From the NCBI RefSeq assembly GCF_018446385.1, contig NC_055996.1, forward strand, positions 54,048,365-54,112,364: a DNA stretch of 64,000 nt, read 5' to 3'. The stretch is from Zingiber officinale (taxonomy: Eukaryota > Streptophyta > Magnoliopsida > Zingiberales > Zingiberaceae). Shown here piece after piece: positions 41,510-54,568 of this stretch (position 1 is its first letter; the number at the start of each line of letters is the position of its first letter). A program made the position numbers and the translations under genes. The notes below the pieces were generated by a model. The model had not been told where the DNA came from and did no database searches. It worked only from the letters and a program-made list of their open reading frames with translations.

Positions 41510-44332
41510 TGTCACGCCCGGAGGAGTCTCGAAGAAATTTCGACAAATCTCCCCTGACGGCGGACAATATGAAACTTTCTACATATCACATATACTTCAC
41601 CACAAGGCTGGAATGATAACAAAATAAAAATGACACCACGCAGCTTCTAAAGATATTCACCGTCGCCACAACCACGCAGCTTAAAAAATAGTAATCAATA
41701 ACAATAGGACTGACTCAAATCCACCCTACTCCACTACACTCGTAAAGCTCAAATCCAACGAACTCACCTCTTCTCGTCCAGGCAGGCATATAGTAGAATA
41801 AAACCAAACCATCCAAAAGTCCATCAAACGGTAACAATCCGTACAATATCCATAAATAAAATCCAAAACAAAACTAAAACATAGTCGATGGAAGAAAACC
41901 AAAATAAAGCAAATAATCAACCTAGTAGAGAACTAGCTCTACGTGCAGATGGGGGCCAGTGATCGAACTGCCAACCTCAACCCGAAAATATATCAACAAT
42001 GGAGGCGGGTGAGTCCAACACTCAGCAGTACAACTGATATGCATAATAAAACAAATAACAACTAACACTAATCATGCGTGCATACCTCGATACGAGGAGG
42101 ATAGATGCAATCGAAATGAAATCAAGATAATCAGATCGACTGGATCAAAGTATAAAGGTAGCAGTCGTCGGACCGAGTGAGTCATCCTGTATGCATGTCA
42201 ATCAATACATCCAAACAAATGCAGCATATAAGTGCAGAATCACAAGCAAATAAAATGCAATAAATGCATATGCAACCCCATACTCAAATCAATGCTCTGC
42301 AATGACAGTAAACGGAATGCCGTTGAGTACTCGCCCCGCGACCCCAAATCATAAACGGGGAGCTCAATGCTTCATCTCCCAGACACGATGACGGGGAGGA
42401 TATCTCACGGCCACCACCGAGTCTCCCACCAACGAGCCAAACAAAGTCCACCATCTCGGCCACCACGCTACCCTAAATGCCAACGGAGCTAAACAGAGCG
42501 AATCGATCCGGCTACCACGCTGAGTCACCGACCAACGGAGCTAAACAAAGTCCGCCACACCAGCCAGATATACAAATCCATGGGTGATGTATGCAGTAGC
42601 GATGAGCTCAACCAAAGTAGAGCCGACAATCGCACAGCATGCAATCATGATGCATGATACTGAACATGGCAATCTCATGAATAACATGGCATGATCCATA
42701 TAAATAGATACAAAGTGTGTACCACAAGAAGACGTATCAAATAGAAGGTACACAAATCGAAGAGGGTATCAAATAAACCCTAGATCCAGAAATAACAGAG
42801 CATGTGGTTAGGTCACTACCTAAGACATATGTGATCAGGTAGATAATATGCAGTGCAGCATAAATAAACAAACAAACATGTAACTAATCATGTAGCGACC
42901 AACCGAAACAAACAGATAACACAATTATTGTTATATGTTAAACATATTATCATGCATATCAAAAGACATAAGTCAAAGTACCCGCCTCCAATAGGAAAAT
43001 AAGATCAGTCCGGTCCAACTCGGACGTCGAGATGCTCGTCTCGTGTCAAAACCCTGAGTCACGAATAGAAATATATTTTATTTAGCTACAATCATATAAA
43101 TAACTAAATAAAATCTCTTACACTAAATTAGGGCAAAACCCTAATCCATAAACCTCGACCAACTAGGGTTAGTTTCCTTAACCCTAATCATTTCTTATCG
43201 CCCCAATAACCCTATCCTTTTCATAGCTAGAATTAAATCTAGTTCGTATTCAAAATTACCTCCTCCACTTACCTAATTCTGAAGCCTCAACCGGTAACGT
43301 TGCTGCCGGAACAGAGGTAGTTGCTGGAATCCAAGCAATAACCTGCGATTCACTGTCTATATCAAAATAGAGCTTAAGAAATCATCACACTAATGATAAC
43401 ATAATTCTATATCAATCTGTGCACCTCACCTTCAATCACAGCCAAGGCAATTTACTGCCGGAGAGGATTAGCACCTGGAAATCAGACACTCCACAGCACA
43501 AAATCCTGGTAGAACAAACCCTCAGTGCTGGAATCAAAGGAATCAAGAAGAAGATCAAGACTAGGGCTCGGCAGAACCTGGTGGCCGGTGAAGTGGTTCG
43601 GCTGTGGTGACGGTGCAAGGCGACTAGAGCAGACGGCACGAAGGGAAAAGAGAACTCGACAATGTGGCTCGGCCTCGAGGGCAGAGGAAGGGTGGCCGGC
43701 ACTCTCCGTGCGACGGCGGCTCTCGGCTCTCAGCAATGGCAGAAGAGGAAACTCCTCAAATCAGGGAGCTAGGGCGCAGAGGAGGGCTCGCGATCCAAGC
43801 TAGGGCAGAGGCAATAGGTCATCTGCCGACGTTCAGGAGAAGCGAGGAAGAGAGGAATCGACTCTAGGGCTTCGGCTGGCAACGCCGCTGCCAGCGGTGG
43901 CGACCCGAGGAGATGGGTGTCGCGGGCTGAGGCTAGGGCACTGACGATTGGTACCGGTCCTGGTGGCCGGCGCTCGGCATCGCTGGCGGCAGTAGCGTCG
44001 GCAGTGCGGCTCGGCGCTAGGGCACAGGAGCAAGAAAAGTGGATCGGCTCCGAGTGAGAAGAGAGGAAGAAAAGGGAAACCGCTCGGGGTCGGGGAAATA
44101 GGGCACGCACGGCTCGCGGGGGGAAAGAATAAGAGAAGTAGAAAAGAAAAAGAAAAAAAGAAAAGGAAATAAAACTTTTCCTCATTAAAACAGGGTAGCC
44201 TAAACAGGCTTTCCCCGGGTCCCGTTTTATCCCCGTTAACTTGTCCATACGAGCTCCGAAAAATTCCCGGAAAATTTCCAAAAATCCCGGAAAATTCCTT
44301 TATTAATATTCGCCTATTTCCGGTATTTTACA
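41510..44332 (-). mobile_element. 5' LTR of the chromovirus
   Basis: 2823 bp. The U3 half (42603-44332) is almost the same as in the other LTR. The R/U5 half (41510-42603) differs by scattered indels and by a few replaced words, for example near 41945 and 42490. Confidence 0.9.
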
Positions 44333-44337
44333 GACCA
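44333..44337. repeat. Target site duplication GACCA (right)
   Basis: Partner of 33829-33833. The Copia leader resumes directly after it. Confidence 0.93.
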
Positions 44338-44347
44338 AAAGTTATTT

Positions 44348-47300
44348 GTGATTCTTAGGATGACTTTCAACCCACTGTCCATCATACTTCAACAAAATAG
44401 ACTTACTGGACCAAATTACATAGATTGGAAAAGAAACCTGGACATTGTTCTTACTGCTGAAAGCTATAAATTTGTACTGACTGAGCATTGCCCTGATGCA
44501 CCCACTGGTGAATCTACCCAAGAGGAGATTGAATATCATAGGAAATGGGTAAAAGCAGATGAGATGGCGCGGTGTTACATTTTGGCTTCAATGTCAAATG
44601 TATTGCAACATCAACATAAAGATTTACCAACAGCTTATGATATTATGAACAATCTCAAGGAACTCTTTGGTCATCAGGATAGGGCTTCTAGACAAGAAGC
44701 TATGAGAAAGATAATGACAGCCACCATGCAAGAGGGTACTCCTGTAAGGGATCATATCCTAAACATGATGGCTTATCCGAATGAAATACATCTTGGAGAA
44801 GAAATTGATGGGAAACCCAGATCGATATGATCCAAACCCTACCTAGAAGTTTTGAGCAGTTCACTGAACTATAATATGAATAAAAGGATTTATTCATTAG
44901 GGGAACCACCGATGGAACTTCACAGAAGGGTTATTTCGTCACAATGCTCAAATTCACTATGTTGAAAATGGTTCTACTTCTAAACCAAAGGTAAGAAGAA
45001 GAAGAAACAAAATGGTTCAGAAAGAAAGTGAATAAATCTCAGTACGGATTTAAAGTCGAATGAAGAAGTCAAGGCAAGTGCTTCATCTCGCAAGGTGCAT
45101 ATCGAAGGCTGGATCGTCCTCGTAAGAACAACAAAAGTATATCTCATGCTCTAGTTGTTGAAACATGTTTAGCGGTGTTATCTACCAGCACCTGGTGTGT
45201 AGATACGAGAGCCACTGATCATGTCTGCAATTCCCTGCAGGGGTTCCAGGAAACCCGACGACTAACTGAAGGAGAGATTATCGTCTACATGGGCAATGCT
45301 ACTAAGGTGGCGGCTGTTGCAGTGGGAGACGTCTACTTATCTTTTAGTAGAAATAGAAATTTGGTTTTAAGAAATTGTCTTTATGTACCCAGTTTTAGAA
45401 AGAATTTAATTTCAGTTTCTAAACTGTTCTTAGATGGATATTCAGTTTCTTTCAGTAACGATGTAGTTATTAAAAGAAATAAAGTGATTATCTGTTCTGG
45501 TGCATTAGTTGGCAATTTGTATACTTTAAATCCAAATTCTTCCACAAAGCAAAACATGGAAATTTATAACTCATCTTCTAACTCTAATAAGAGAAAAGAA
45601 CCTTGAAATGAATCAAGCATATCTTTGGCATCTAAGGCTTGGTCATATTAACTTAAGTAGGATTCAGAAGCTGATGGACTTTAAGTTCATTAGAGTTGGA
45701 AAATTTTCCAACTTGTGAATCTTGCTTAGAAGGTAAAATGACCAAGAGGCCGTTCAAGGCCAAGGGGTATAGAGCCAAAGAAGTGTTAGAGTTGGTTCAC
45801 TCTGATTTATGTGGTCCTATGTCTATCCAGGCAAGAGGAGGTTTTGAATATTTTGTCTCTTTCATGACGATTATTCAAGATATGGATACATTTACCTAAT
45901 GCCCGCAAGTCCGAGTGCTTTGATAAGTTCAAAGAATACAAGGCCGATGTGGAGAAACGACTAGGTAAAGTATCAAGACACTACTACGATCGTGGTGGCG
46001 AATACCTCTTAGGAGAGTTTAGGAATTACTTATCGGAGGCCGGATTCAATCCCAATTATCTGCACCGGACACCCCAAGAATGGTGTGGCAGAATCAAGGA
46101 ATAGGACTCTTATGGAGATGGTTAGATCAATGATGAGTTATTGAGAATTACCAAATTCGTTTTGGGGATATGCTCTGAAACAGTGTACATTCTGAACTTA
46201 GTACCTTCTAAATCAGTTTCTTCTACTCCCATAGAATTGTGGAATGGGCGAAAACCCGTCTAAGACATATTCGGATATGGGGTAGTCCACACTAAACCAG
46301 ATGCTGATAAGTTAGAATCTCGTCAGAAGTTCGTGTGTTTGTAGGATATCCCAAAGGAACGAAGGTGGTTTATTTTATAGTCCTAAAGACCGTAAGGTCA
46401 TTGTTAGCACCAATGCCTAGTTTTTAGAAGAGGACTATATAATGGATCACAAGCCCAAGAGTAAAATTGTTTTAGAAGAACTTAGAGAGGACATGTCTAC
46501 TTCAGCAACAAGACAAGATGAAGTACCACAAGAGACAACACGTGTCACACATGATACACAACCACGGACAGTGCCTCGTCGGGGTTGTTATGCAACCTGA
46601 AAGATTCATGTTTTGGGAGAGTCTTGGACTTGATCCCTGGTAACATGAACCCGATGCCATATGACAAGCACTCCAAGATATAGATGCAGATCTTGGCAAA
46701 AGGCAATGAATGAAATAGAGTCCATGTACTCTAATAAGGTCCGGGAGCTTGTAGAACCACCGATGGTGTAAAAGCCGTTGGATGCAAGTGGATCTACAAA
46801 AGGAAAAGAGGGACGGAAGGTAGAAACCTTCAAAGCTAGGCTTGTTGCGAAAGGGTACACTCGAAAGAGGAATCGATTATGAGGAAACCTTTTCACCGGT
46901 AGCCATGCTTAAGTCTATCCGGATACTCTTATCCATCATGCTCATATGGATTATGATATTTGGAAAATGGATGTCAAGACAGCTTTCCTTAATGGAAGTC
47001 TTGAAGAAAACATCCATAAGAAGCAACCAGAAGGGTTCATTGAAAAAGGCAAAGAGCATCTAGTGTGCAAGCTCAATCGGTCCATTTATAAACTGAAGCA
47101 AGCTTCAAGGTCTTTGAACATCCGGTTTAATGAAGTAATCCAGTCATATAGATTTATTCAGTGTCCGGATGAGTCTTGTGTATACAAGAAGTGTAACGGA
47201 AACGTGGTGGTATTTCTTGTACTATACGTAGATGATATTTTGTTAATTGGCAACAATGTCAAGGTATTATCGGACGTAAGGGTATGGTTGTCCAAACAAT

Positions 47301-48084
47301 TTGATATGAAGGACTTACGAGATTGTGCACACATTCTTGGGATGAAAGTTATAAGGGATCGCAAGAAAAGAATGTTGTGTCTATCCCAAGCTTCATATAT
47401 AGATACAATCCTTGCTCGTTTTAGCATGCTGAATTCGAAGAAAGGTTTCTTACCTTTTAGGCATGGAGTAGCTCTATCTAAAGAGATGTGTCCGAAGACA
47501 TCAAAGGAGATAGAGGACATGAAAGCGGTTCATGTCGTAGGAAGCCTAATGTATGCAATGCTATATACGAGACCGGATATCTGTTTTGTAGTGAAAGTAA
47601 CCCTGGACAAGGACATTGGACTGTGTGAAAGCATATATTAAAGTACCGAGAAGGACTAGGGATTATATGCTAGTTTACCAAGCGATGATTTGCTCCCTGG
47701 GTTACATAGATTGGATTTCCAATCAGATAGGGATAACAGTAAGTCTACATCAGGCTATGTGTTTACTTTAGGAGGTGGAGCCATTTCATGGAGGAGTGTT
47801 AGGCATTTCGGACTCAACCATGGAAGTCGAGTATGTGCCAGCCTCTGAGAAGCGATGGCTCAGAACTTTCTAATGGACTTAGAAGTGATTCTGGTTTGCC
47901 CAAAATCATCACAATTTATTGTGATAACAATGGGGCAAACTCCAAGGAACCACGAGCCCATAAGGCAAGTAAACATATAGAGCGCAAGTACCACTTGATA
48001 AGAGATATCGTGAAGCGAGGAGAAGTTGTCATCGCCAAGATTGCATCAGCGGATAACCTGCATCCTTTCACTAAGGCCCTCTAG
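44348..48084 (+). pseudogene. gag-pol: Copia D1 gag-pol, frame-broken
   Basis: Order is normal for Ty1/Copia. Gag (44348-44830): NPLSIILQQNRLTGPNYIDW, then LKELFGHQDRASRQEAMRKI; a frameshift ends it. Protease (45175 on): WCVDTRATDHVC, where the catalytic D-T-G is D-T-R. Integrase: HLRLGHINLSRIQ (about 45635-45670), CESCLEGKMTKRPF and HSDLCGPMS (45720-45830). The second aspartate region is shifted out of frame. Reverse transcriptase (46946-47641): KMDVKTAFLNGSLEE, SIYKLKQAS, LYVDDILLIGNN. RNase H (about 47800-48084): IYCDNNGANSKEPRAHKASK, ending in TAG. Multiple small indels break the polyprotein, so no full product is possible. Confidence 0.9.
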
Positions 48085-48151
48085 TGCCGACCTCACGGAT
48101 ATGGAGGGATGGTAAATATATGTGCACAGGTGTTTGATGCATAGTGGGAGA

Positions 48152-50546
48152 TGTTGGAGTGTATACTGAAAGCCTAAGCTTTGTAAACATTCATTATGAA
48201 TAAAGAATCACATTTGGTCTAATTATCTACATTTGTTTGTAGTTGTTCATTTAATTTATATTGTAGATAACATAGTATGTGGTGTCACATACAGAAGATG
48301 ATGTTATCAGTACCTTATAAATTATAAACAGTAGCTCACGACCAGAATGGAAAGGAACAAACCATTAGAAGGTCGTAGTGTAATTAGGTATTAGTTTATC
48401 TTGACTATATAATTACACTAGTACACTCAGAGTGTATTGAGTAGGACCATTTGAGGTCGTTCCTTTTATACTGACTTTATAAAGGAACAAAGACCTCAGT
48501 TATTATGGAAGTGTGTGCTCTTAATCCTAATATAATAACAAGCACATATGTTTGATATTTATTTCTTTAATTTATCAATGGGTGAGATTTAGTTCGATGA
48601 ATCAATAAACCCGATAAATTGGGAAATGGTATCACTCATAGTGTGTGTTGTTGATTATAGAAGGAAACTGTGTCCTAGTGATACTAGGTTGATAATGTCC
48701 TCAAGAGGAGCTCATAAAGATTGTCATGTTAAACCCTGCAGGTGGACTTAGTCCGACATGATAATAAGGTTGAGTGGTACTACTCTTGGACTTAGATATT
48801 AATTAAATGAGTTGTCAGTAACTCACTTAATTAGTGGACATTTGATATCTTAAACACAAGGAGACTAACACACTCATAATAAGAAGGAGCCCAAAAATGT
48901 AATTTGGGATTGGTGCGGTAGTTCAATGATAGTTCTCTAGTGGAATGAATTATCATTGATAAAATTAAGTTGTGTGTTCGGGGCGAACACGGGATGCTTA
49001 ATTTTATCGGGAGACCAAAACCAATTCCTCCTCTCGGTCCCTATCGTAGCCTCTTATTTATAGAGTACTATACCCACATATACCCACCTTCTATACCCAC
49101 CTAAAGGGGCCGGCCAAGCTAGCTTGGGAACCAAGCTAGGGGATTAAGGTGGCCGGCCCTAGCTTGAACCCAAGCTAGTAGGGCCGGCCATAATTAAATA
49201 AAAAAGAAATTTAATTTTAGATTTTATTATTATGTGGAAGATATATTTTAAAGAGAATTAAAATTAAAATATCTCTCTTGTAAAAGTTTTACAAAAGATT
49301 AAAGAAAGAGATTAGATCTCTTTCCTTATTTGTAGATTGGAGAGTTTTTTATTTTCTCTTTAAAATTATTCACATGTTAATAAAATTAAAATTATAGATA
49401 TTTCCTTTTATTAACCATGAAGAGATTTTTAAAGAGAAATTTTATTTTTTAAAATTTCTGGAAACAAATAAGGAAAGTTTAATTGTTGATTAAAACTTGT
49501 CCAATTTGTTTCCTCTTGATGTGGCCGGCCATCATTGTTTAATTGGGGAAATATTATTTTATTTTTCTCAATTAAATCATGTCAAGGAAATTAAGGAAGA
49601 TTTGTTGTAATTAAATTTCCTAATTTACCTAGGCTAAGGAATATAAAAGAAGGGGTGAGGGTGCCTTCACAAGACACAACATCTATTATTCCTCTCCCTC
49701 TTTTGCTCCTTGGTGTGGCCGGCCATCATCTCCTTCTCTTCCTCTTGTGGTGGTCGAACCTCTTCCTCTCCCTTGGAGTTCTTGTGGTGGCCGGATACTA
49801 CTCAGTGAAGAAGAAGAAGAAGGAGAGAAAGCTAGCATCTCTTGGAGCTTGGTTAGTATTTTATTTTTCCTCCTTGGTGAAGTTTCCCTTTGTGGCCGAA
49901 CCTTGCTTGGAGGAGAAGAAGGTGGTTGGTGGTTTCTCATCTTGGAAGATCGTTGCCCACACAACGTCCGAGGTTAGAAGAGGAATACGGTAGAAGATCA
50001 AGAGGTTTTTCTACAAGGTATAACTAGTAATTTCTATTTCCGCATCATGCTAGTTATTTATGGAAATAATACCAAATACAAGAGGCTTACGTTCTAGTAT
50101 TTCGAATATGGTTTTTTCGAAGTTGTGTTCTTTTGTTTCTTTCTTTTCCTTGTGATTTGATTGTTCTCTTTGGTTAACCTAAAGTTATTTTAGGAAATTA
50201 AATATTAGCTTTCTATTAAAGGTTTTGTCTAGTCGGTGGTGGTTGCTCCCATATCCAAGAAGGCCATGTGCCTCGCCACGTCAGTACTGGGAACCTTTTA
50301 TGGAAATTGATATTTAATGGAATTAATAACTTAAGGAGACTTGGGTCGAACGTGTTAAGTTCCGCAGGAGATCCAAGTCAAAACCTAAAAGAACAAATAG
50401 ATTAAGTTTTGGATCAAACATGTTAAGTTCCGCAGGAGATCCAAAATTTAATTTAAAAGAACACATGGTAGCTAGGAAAAGGTTCAGACCTTTGTACAAA
50501 ATTTTTGTACAGTGGAACCTATAGGTTTTCCGAGTAGCAACCAACA
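48152..50546 (+). mobile_element. 3' LTR of D1
   Basis: 2395 bp, about 99% like the 5' LTR by eye. One difference is a replaced word near 49140 (the 5' LTR has extra CTAAGCTTGGG). Ends AGTAGCAACCAACA before GATAG. Confidence 0.9.
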
Positions 50547-50551
50547 GATAG

Positions 50552-51481
50552 ATCCCCGAATCTAGCCCAATGTAAGTATGAATGGAGTTATGGAAGACCG
50601 ACCCTCTATTAAACCCAATCGTCTCATGGATGGTTGGATATATACTAGGCGTCTTAACACAGAAGTTAAGCACTAGGTACTTCTGGTCTGACCGACTCTT
50701 GGCAGGTCGTCCTCCTATTAAAAGCTTTACGTTGGGTGAGGAGAGAAATCTTGTCAAGAGTGACACGCTGACTATCACCTTCACTTGACTTTTATCGTCA
50801 CCTCACCTTGACTTTGATTGCTACGTCATTCCTAGGCCCACTCATAACATTCTGTATCACTAGCCTCCCCTTCAAATCTAGTCGAAGGAGGTTTGTAGCC
50901 GACTAACTGGACTCGAGTCTTATCTTTGCTCGATCGCCCAAATTATTGGTCCGACTGGCTGGACGTGCTTCCGTTCACTCTTTAAATATTGCGATCAACT
51001 TTTATCTTAGAAAGATGCACGCTAGGCTTTTGACAAGCCAAGTAATGCGCTAATGATAAGTGAGAAAGTATTTTGTAGAGTAGTGATGTGGTTGTCTTAT
51101 TCATCATAAATACCCATTTATAGGTAAGTGCCACATGCCCCCCACTACCTCATTCTCCGAAGCGATAGCTAACACATGCATTTTCATATGGATCAACGAC
51201 ACTCCCTCCTTTGCAATACAACAATTACCAGTGAGTAAGTCATTTTGATTAAACGATTGAGATTGGTAAGTATCTCATGGCTTTTGTTTAAATACCCAAA
51301 GTCATGAGGAAACCCATTACTTGTGCTTCATCTTCTCTTATCTTTCCTCCAATGATTTCTGTCAACGACCTTCTTCTTGCAATCAGTGCTAGTAAGTTCC
51401 TTCCTTAATCGTCCTCTATTTTCCTCATACTTCCTCATAGCACATGAAACATTCGCTCTCTGTAACACCTTCACTCGTTCT
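50552..51481. repeat. Right half of the older repeat at the Copia target
   Basis: Continuation of 29591-30348. Phrases CACCTCACCTTGACTTTGATTG and GTCGAAGGAGG resemble Gypsy LTR material seen at 13040-13140 and 17397. No gene supported. Confidence 0.45.
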
Positions 51482-53130
51482 TGTTGGGGCAAATTTCCTC
51501 TGAGTCAAGGTTGACCAGGTTGACTAAGCTTGAGTTGGCTCAAGCTTGAGTCATGATGTTTAAATTTTGATGTTTGACAATATGTGGAGATTGCAGGTGC
51601 AATTGTCCATATAGGAACTGATGGTCAAAGTTTGATTAGAAGTCAAGTAGATCAAGGTTGACCGGATATTTGACTAGGGAGTCCTAATTAGAGGTTAGGT
51701 AAGGGTAAGACCAATGAGAAGGTTGGAAGAAGATGAAAATCCAAGTGGGTCAGTGTTAACCAGACACTTGATGTGGAAGTCCCAGTGAGTGAAACCAGAC
51801 AGTGTAAAATTCCTGATGAGTGAAGTAACACAGTGTGAATGTCCTGGTGAGTGGAACTAGGCAATTGAAAAAATCCTAGTGAGTGAAGCTAGGCAGTCAG
51901 AAAGTCTTGGTGAGTGAAGCCAGTCAGTTGAAAAGTCTCGGTGAGTAAAGCTAGGCAGTGAAAAAATCCTAATGAGTGAAGCTGGGTAATGGAAAGTCCT
52001 GGTGAGTGAAAACAGACAATTGGAAAAACTCTAGTGAGTGAAGCTAGGTAGTGAGAAAGTCTTGGTGAGTGAAGCCAAGCAGTTAGGAAGTCCCGGTGAG
52101 TGAAGCAGGGTAGTGGGAAAATCTTAGTGAGTAAAGTTAGGTGATGAAAAGTCCTGGTTAGTGAAGCCAAGCAGTTTGAAAGTCCTAGTGAGTTAAGCTA
52201 GGCAGATGGAAGTTTTGGTAAGTGAAGTCAGATGAAAATCCCTAGTGAGTTAAGCTAAGCAGCAGGAAAGCCTTGGTGAGTGAAGCCAGACATGTAGAAA
52301 TCCAGGTGGATTAAGATTGACCGGACACTTGGTGTTTGGAAGTTCAAGTGGGTTATGGAGGACCGAACACTTGGCACGAGATGGTAAGTCCAAGTGGGTC
52401 AAGGTTGACCGGACACTTGTCATGGAGAGAAAAGTTCAAGTGGGTCAAAGGATTGACCAAACACTTGGTGACGAAGCCCCAGCAGGTCAAGGTTGACCAT
52501 ATGTTAGGCATAAGAAAGTCCCAACAGGTCAAGGTTAATCGGATGTTGGCAAGGAAGTCCTAGACTTGTTTAGGAGAGATAGGGCAACTGATCGATTAGC
52601 CTGAAGCCCAATCGATTAGTTGATTGATTGGGAGCACTATTCCGACAAAGGCGACCCAATTGATTAGCCGATCGATTGGGTTACTCCAATCAATCAGCTA
52701 ATCAATTGAGAGTTTATCCCAAACATATAGAGGACTTCCTAATCGATCAGCTGATCGATTGGGACACGCCAATCGATCAAGCGATTGATTGAGGATCGAT
52801 TTCTCATAGTGATGCGAGGAAAGTCGAAATTGATTGGTCAATCGATTATGAGGACTTCTATGATAGCATAGAAGCATTTTGGATTGATCATCCAGTCGAT
52901 CCAGTTGCTCCCAATCGATCAGCTGATCAATTAGGAGATGACTATTGCATAGGTTGTAACTTTTGGATGGTTGGGATTGCTCAAAACTGACGTGGCAATC
53001 AATTGAGAGCAATCCAAATTGATTGGGAACCCTAGAAGCGTAGATATAAAGGCGACGACAAGTTTAAACACACAATCTCTTCACTCCATCTTCTCCACCA
53101 GTTCTTGGAAGATTTGGGAGACAAAGTGTT
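51482..53130 (+). mobile_element. Copia LTR B, decayed relative of LTR A
   Basis: Begins TGTTGGGGCAAATTTCC and follows LTR A closely through GTTGACCAGG and GCTTGAGT. It has about fifteen GTGAGTGAAG hairpin units (51780-52290), longer GGTCAAGGTTGACC units (52300-52560) and a GATCGATT palindrome array (52590-53030). A TATA-like GATATAAAGG lies at about 53042. Many stems now carry mismatches. The right end is not defined; sequence after about 53130 seems to belong to the next element. Confidence 0.7.
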
Positions 53131-53817
53131 ATTGCATTTCTTTAAAAACTACTTTGACAATCTTTCTCGAATTTTTTTTTTTCAAAATCTTGCTTAGCAA
53201 ACTTTTTTACTATGAAAATCTTTACTTAGCAAATTATTAGAAAATATTTACTAAAATATCATTCCTTTGCAAATATTTACTTAGAAAATTTTTCCATACA
53301 ATTATTTTTGATAATCCTTAAATCCTTGTAAAAGTTTACTTAGAAATTAAAAAAAATATTCAGAAAATTTTAAAGAAGTTTACTTAGAAAATTCTTTAAC
53401 AAAGCCTTACTTGGACCATAATTTTGAAAGCCTTACTTGGACCATAATTTTGACAAAGCTTTACTTAGAAAATGCTCTTAAAAAATATTTACAATTTTTT
53501 TCTGCTAAACTAAACCCTTGTTCAAACCTCTTCCTAAGTCCTATACATACAAAGTGCACACTTTCAATTATGCTTCTGCATTAATATTTGGTATTAGTTA
53601 TCCTATATCATGCCTATCTTTCTGTTACCTTAGCTTTTTATGATAAATGCCAAAGGAGGAGTGTAAGGGTTAATGTATAAAAAGAACAAATAAACTTGAT
53701 CAACTAAATCAAATTCAAAACTAACTTAGATCATTTGTTTGCATTTTGCATATTGTCTTTCAATATTATTTTTTTAAACTTTAATGCAGGTTATCATTGC
53801 ATCAAAAAGGGGGAGAT
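53131..53817 (+). mobile_element. 3' internal tail of Copia element C
   Basis: AT-rich with recurring ACTTAGAAAAT phrases, then GATAAATGCCAAAGGAGGAG (about 53641) and the polypurine tract AAAAAGGGGGAGA (53804-53816). No coding frame. Same layout as 9304-10556. Confidence 0.6.
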
Positions 53818-54568
53818 TGTTGATACAATTTGTACTAATCTAACTCAGGTTTTGATGAATGATAAGTGAATTAAAGTTAGATTGTTTATGGTCTAATTGT
53901 TTTACCACGTGTGCAGGAGTTGACGTGTCTAGAGGACCTGACACCAGGAAGAAATCCAGCTAGGTCCGTGGAACTCGATAGCTGGTGCGAAGTTTAAATA
54001 GGTCTATAGGACCCAATATTTGGCGGAAAGTCCAGTTGAGTCCGTGGGACCTGACAACCGGCCAAAATCCAGTTGAGTCTGTGGACCTGACAATTGCAGA
54101 AAGACCTGGTGGGTCAACGACCAATCAAGTAACTACAGTTGGTAAGTAAAAGGTAAGTGACTCCAGGAGAGATCCAGTGAGGACACATTCCCGGTTGAGG
54201 GAACAGTAGGCATCGGTCCAACTTAGGTCCATTTGAGAAACCTAAGTTGAGACCTTGATTAGATCCTGGTCTTTGGAAGATATGATCTAATTACTACTAC
54301 TATCTTTTTGTGTTAGCTTTGTTTTGAAAGATAAATATGTTTTCGTTGCCTGGACTAACTTTTTTGTACATGAAAAAGAAGGCTTAAAAGGAGTGGTCCG
54401 GGCGCTCGGAAGGGATCCGGTGCCTGGACTAGCTTCACAGGGCGGGTGCTGGGCCAAGCACCCAGGTGGTCCGAGCACCCAAAGCAAGTCCAGGGGCTTG
54501 GACAAAAAAATTCATCCAGAAGCTGAGTTCGAGCACGACGATTGGCCGAACCACGTCAACGGTCCAAG
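53818..54568 (+). mobile_element. LTR C, left 751 bp
   Basis: Starts TGTTGATACAATTTG right after the polypurine tract. It aligns by eye with the LTR at 4128 through TTTTGATGAATGA, the hairpin array (53950-54110, decayed) and CGCTCGGAAGGGATCCGG. It is interrupted at 54569 by Copia D2, so the rest should lie beyond the window. Confidence 0.75.

Larger units (their letters stand above)
33834..44332 (-). mobile_element. Ty3/Gypsy chromovirus element (Tekay/Del-like)
   Basis: 10499 bp on the minus strand, ends TGTAAAATACCGG (44332) and GGGCGTGACA (33834 side), duplication GACCA. LTRs 41510-44332 (5') and 33834-36671 (3'). Primer site TGGTATCGAGCGG (41491-41503, minus), polypurine tract TAGTGGGGGAGAA (36672-36684, minus). 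Decayed pol with a chromodomain-type end. No gag is recognisable and the integrase core is missing, so it is non-autonomous. It is inserted in the leader of Copia D1. Confidence 0.9.
30354..50546 (+). mobile_element. Copia element D1 with nested Gypsy
   Basis: Bounded by TGTTGGAGTG and GAGTAGCAACCAACA, with target duplication GATAG (30349-30353 and 50547-50551). Without the nested Gypsy it is about 9.7 kb. LTRs of 2399 and 2395 bp differ at roughly 1% by eye. Leader 32753-33833 and 44333-44347, broken gag-pol 44348-48084, polypurine tract ATAGTGGGAGA (48141-48151). The coding part is disrupted. Confidence 0.92.

Noticed and set aside
50640..50700. Possible tRNA- or 5S-like segment
   Set aside because: The AAGTTAAGCAC phrase is suggestive, but no cloverleaf, box A/box B pair or 5S-length match could be built.
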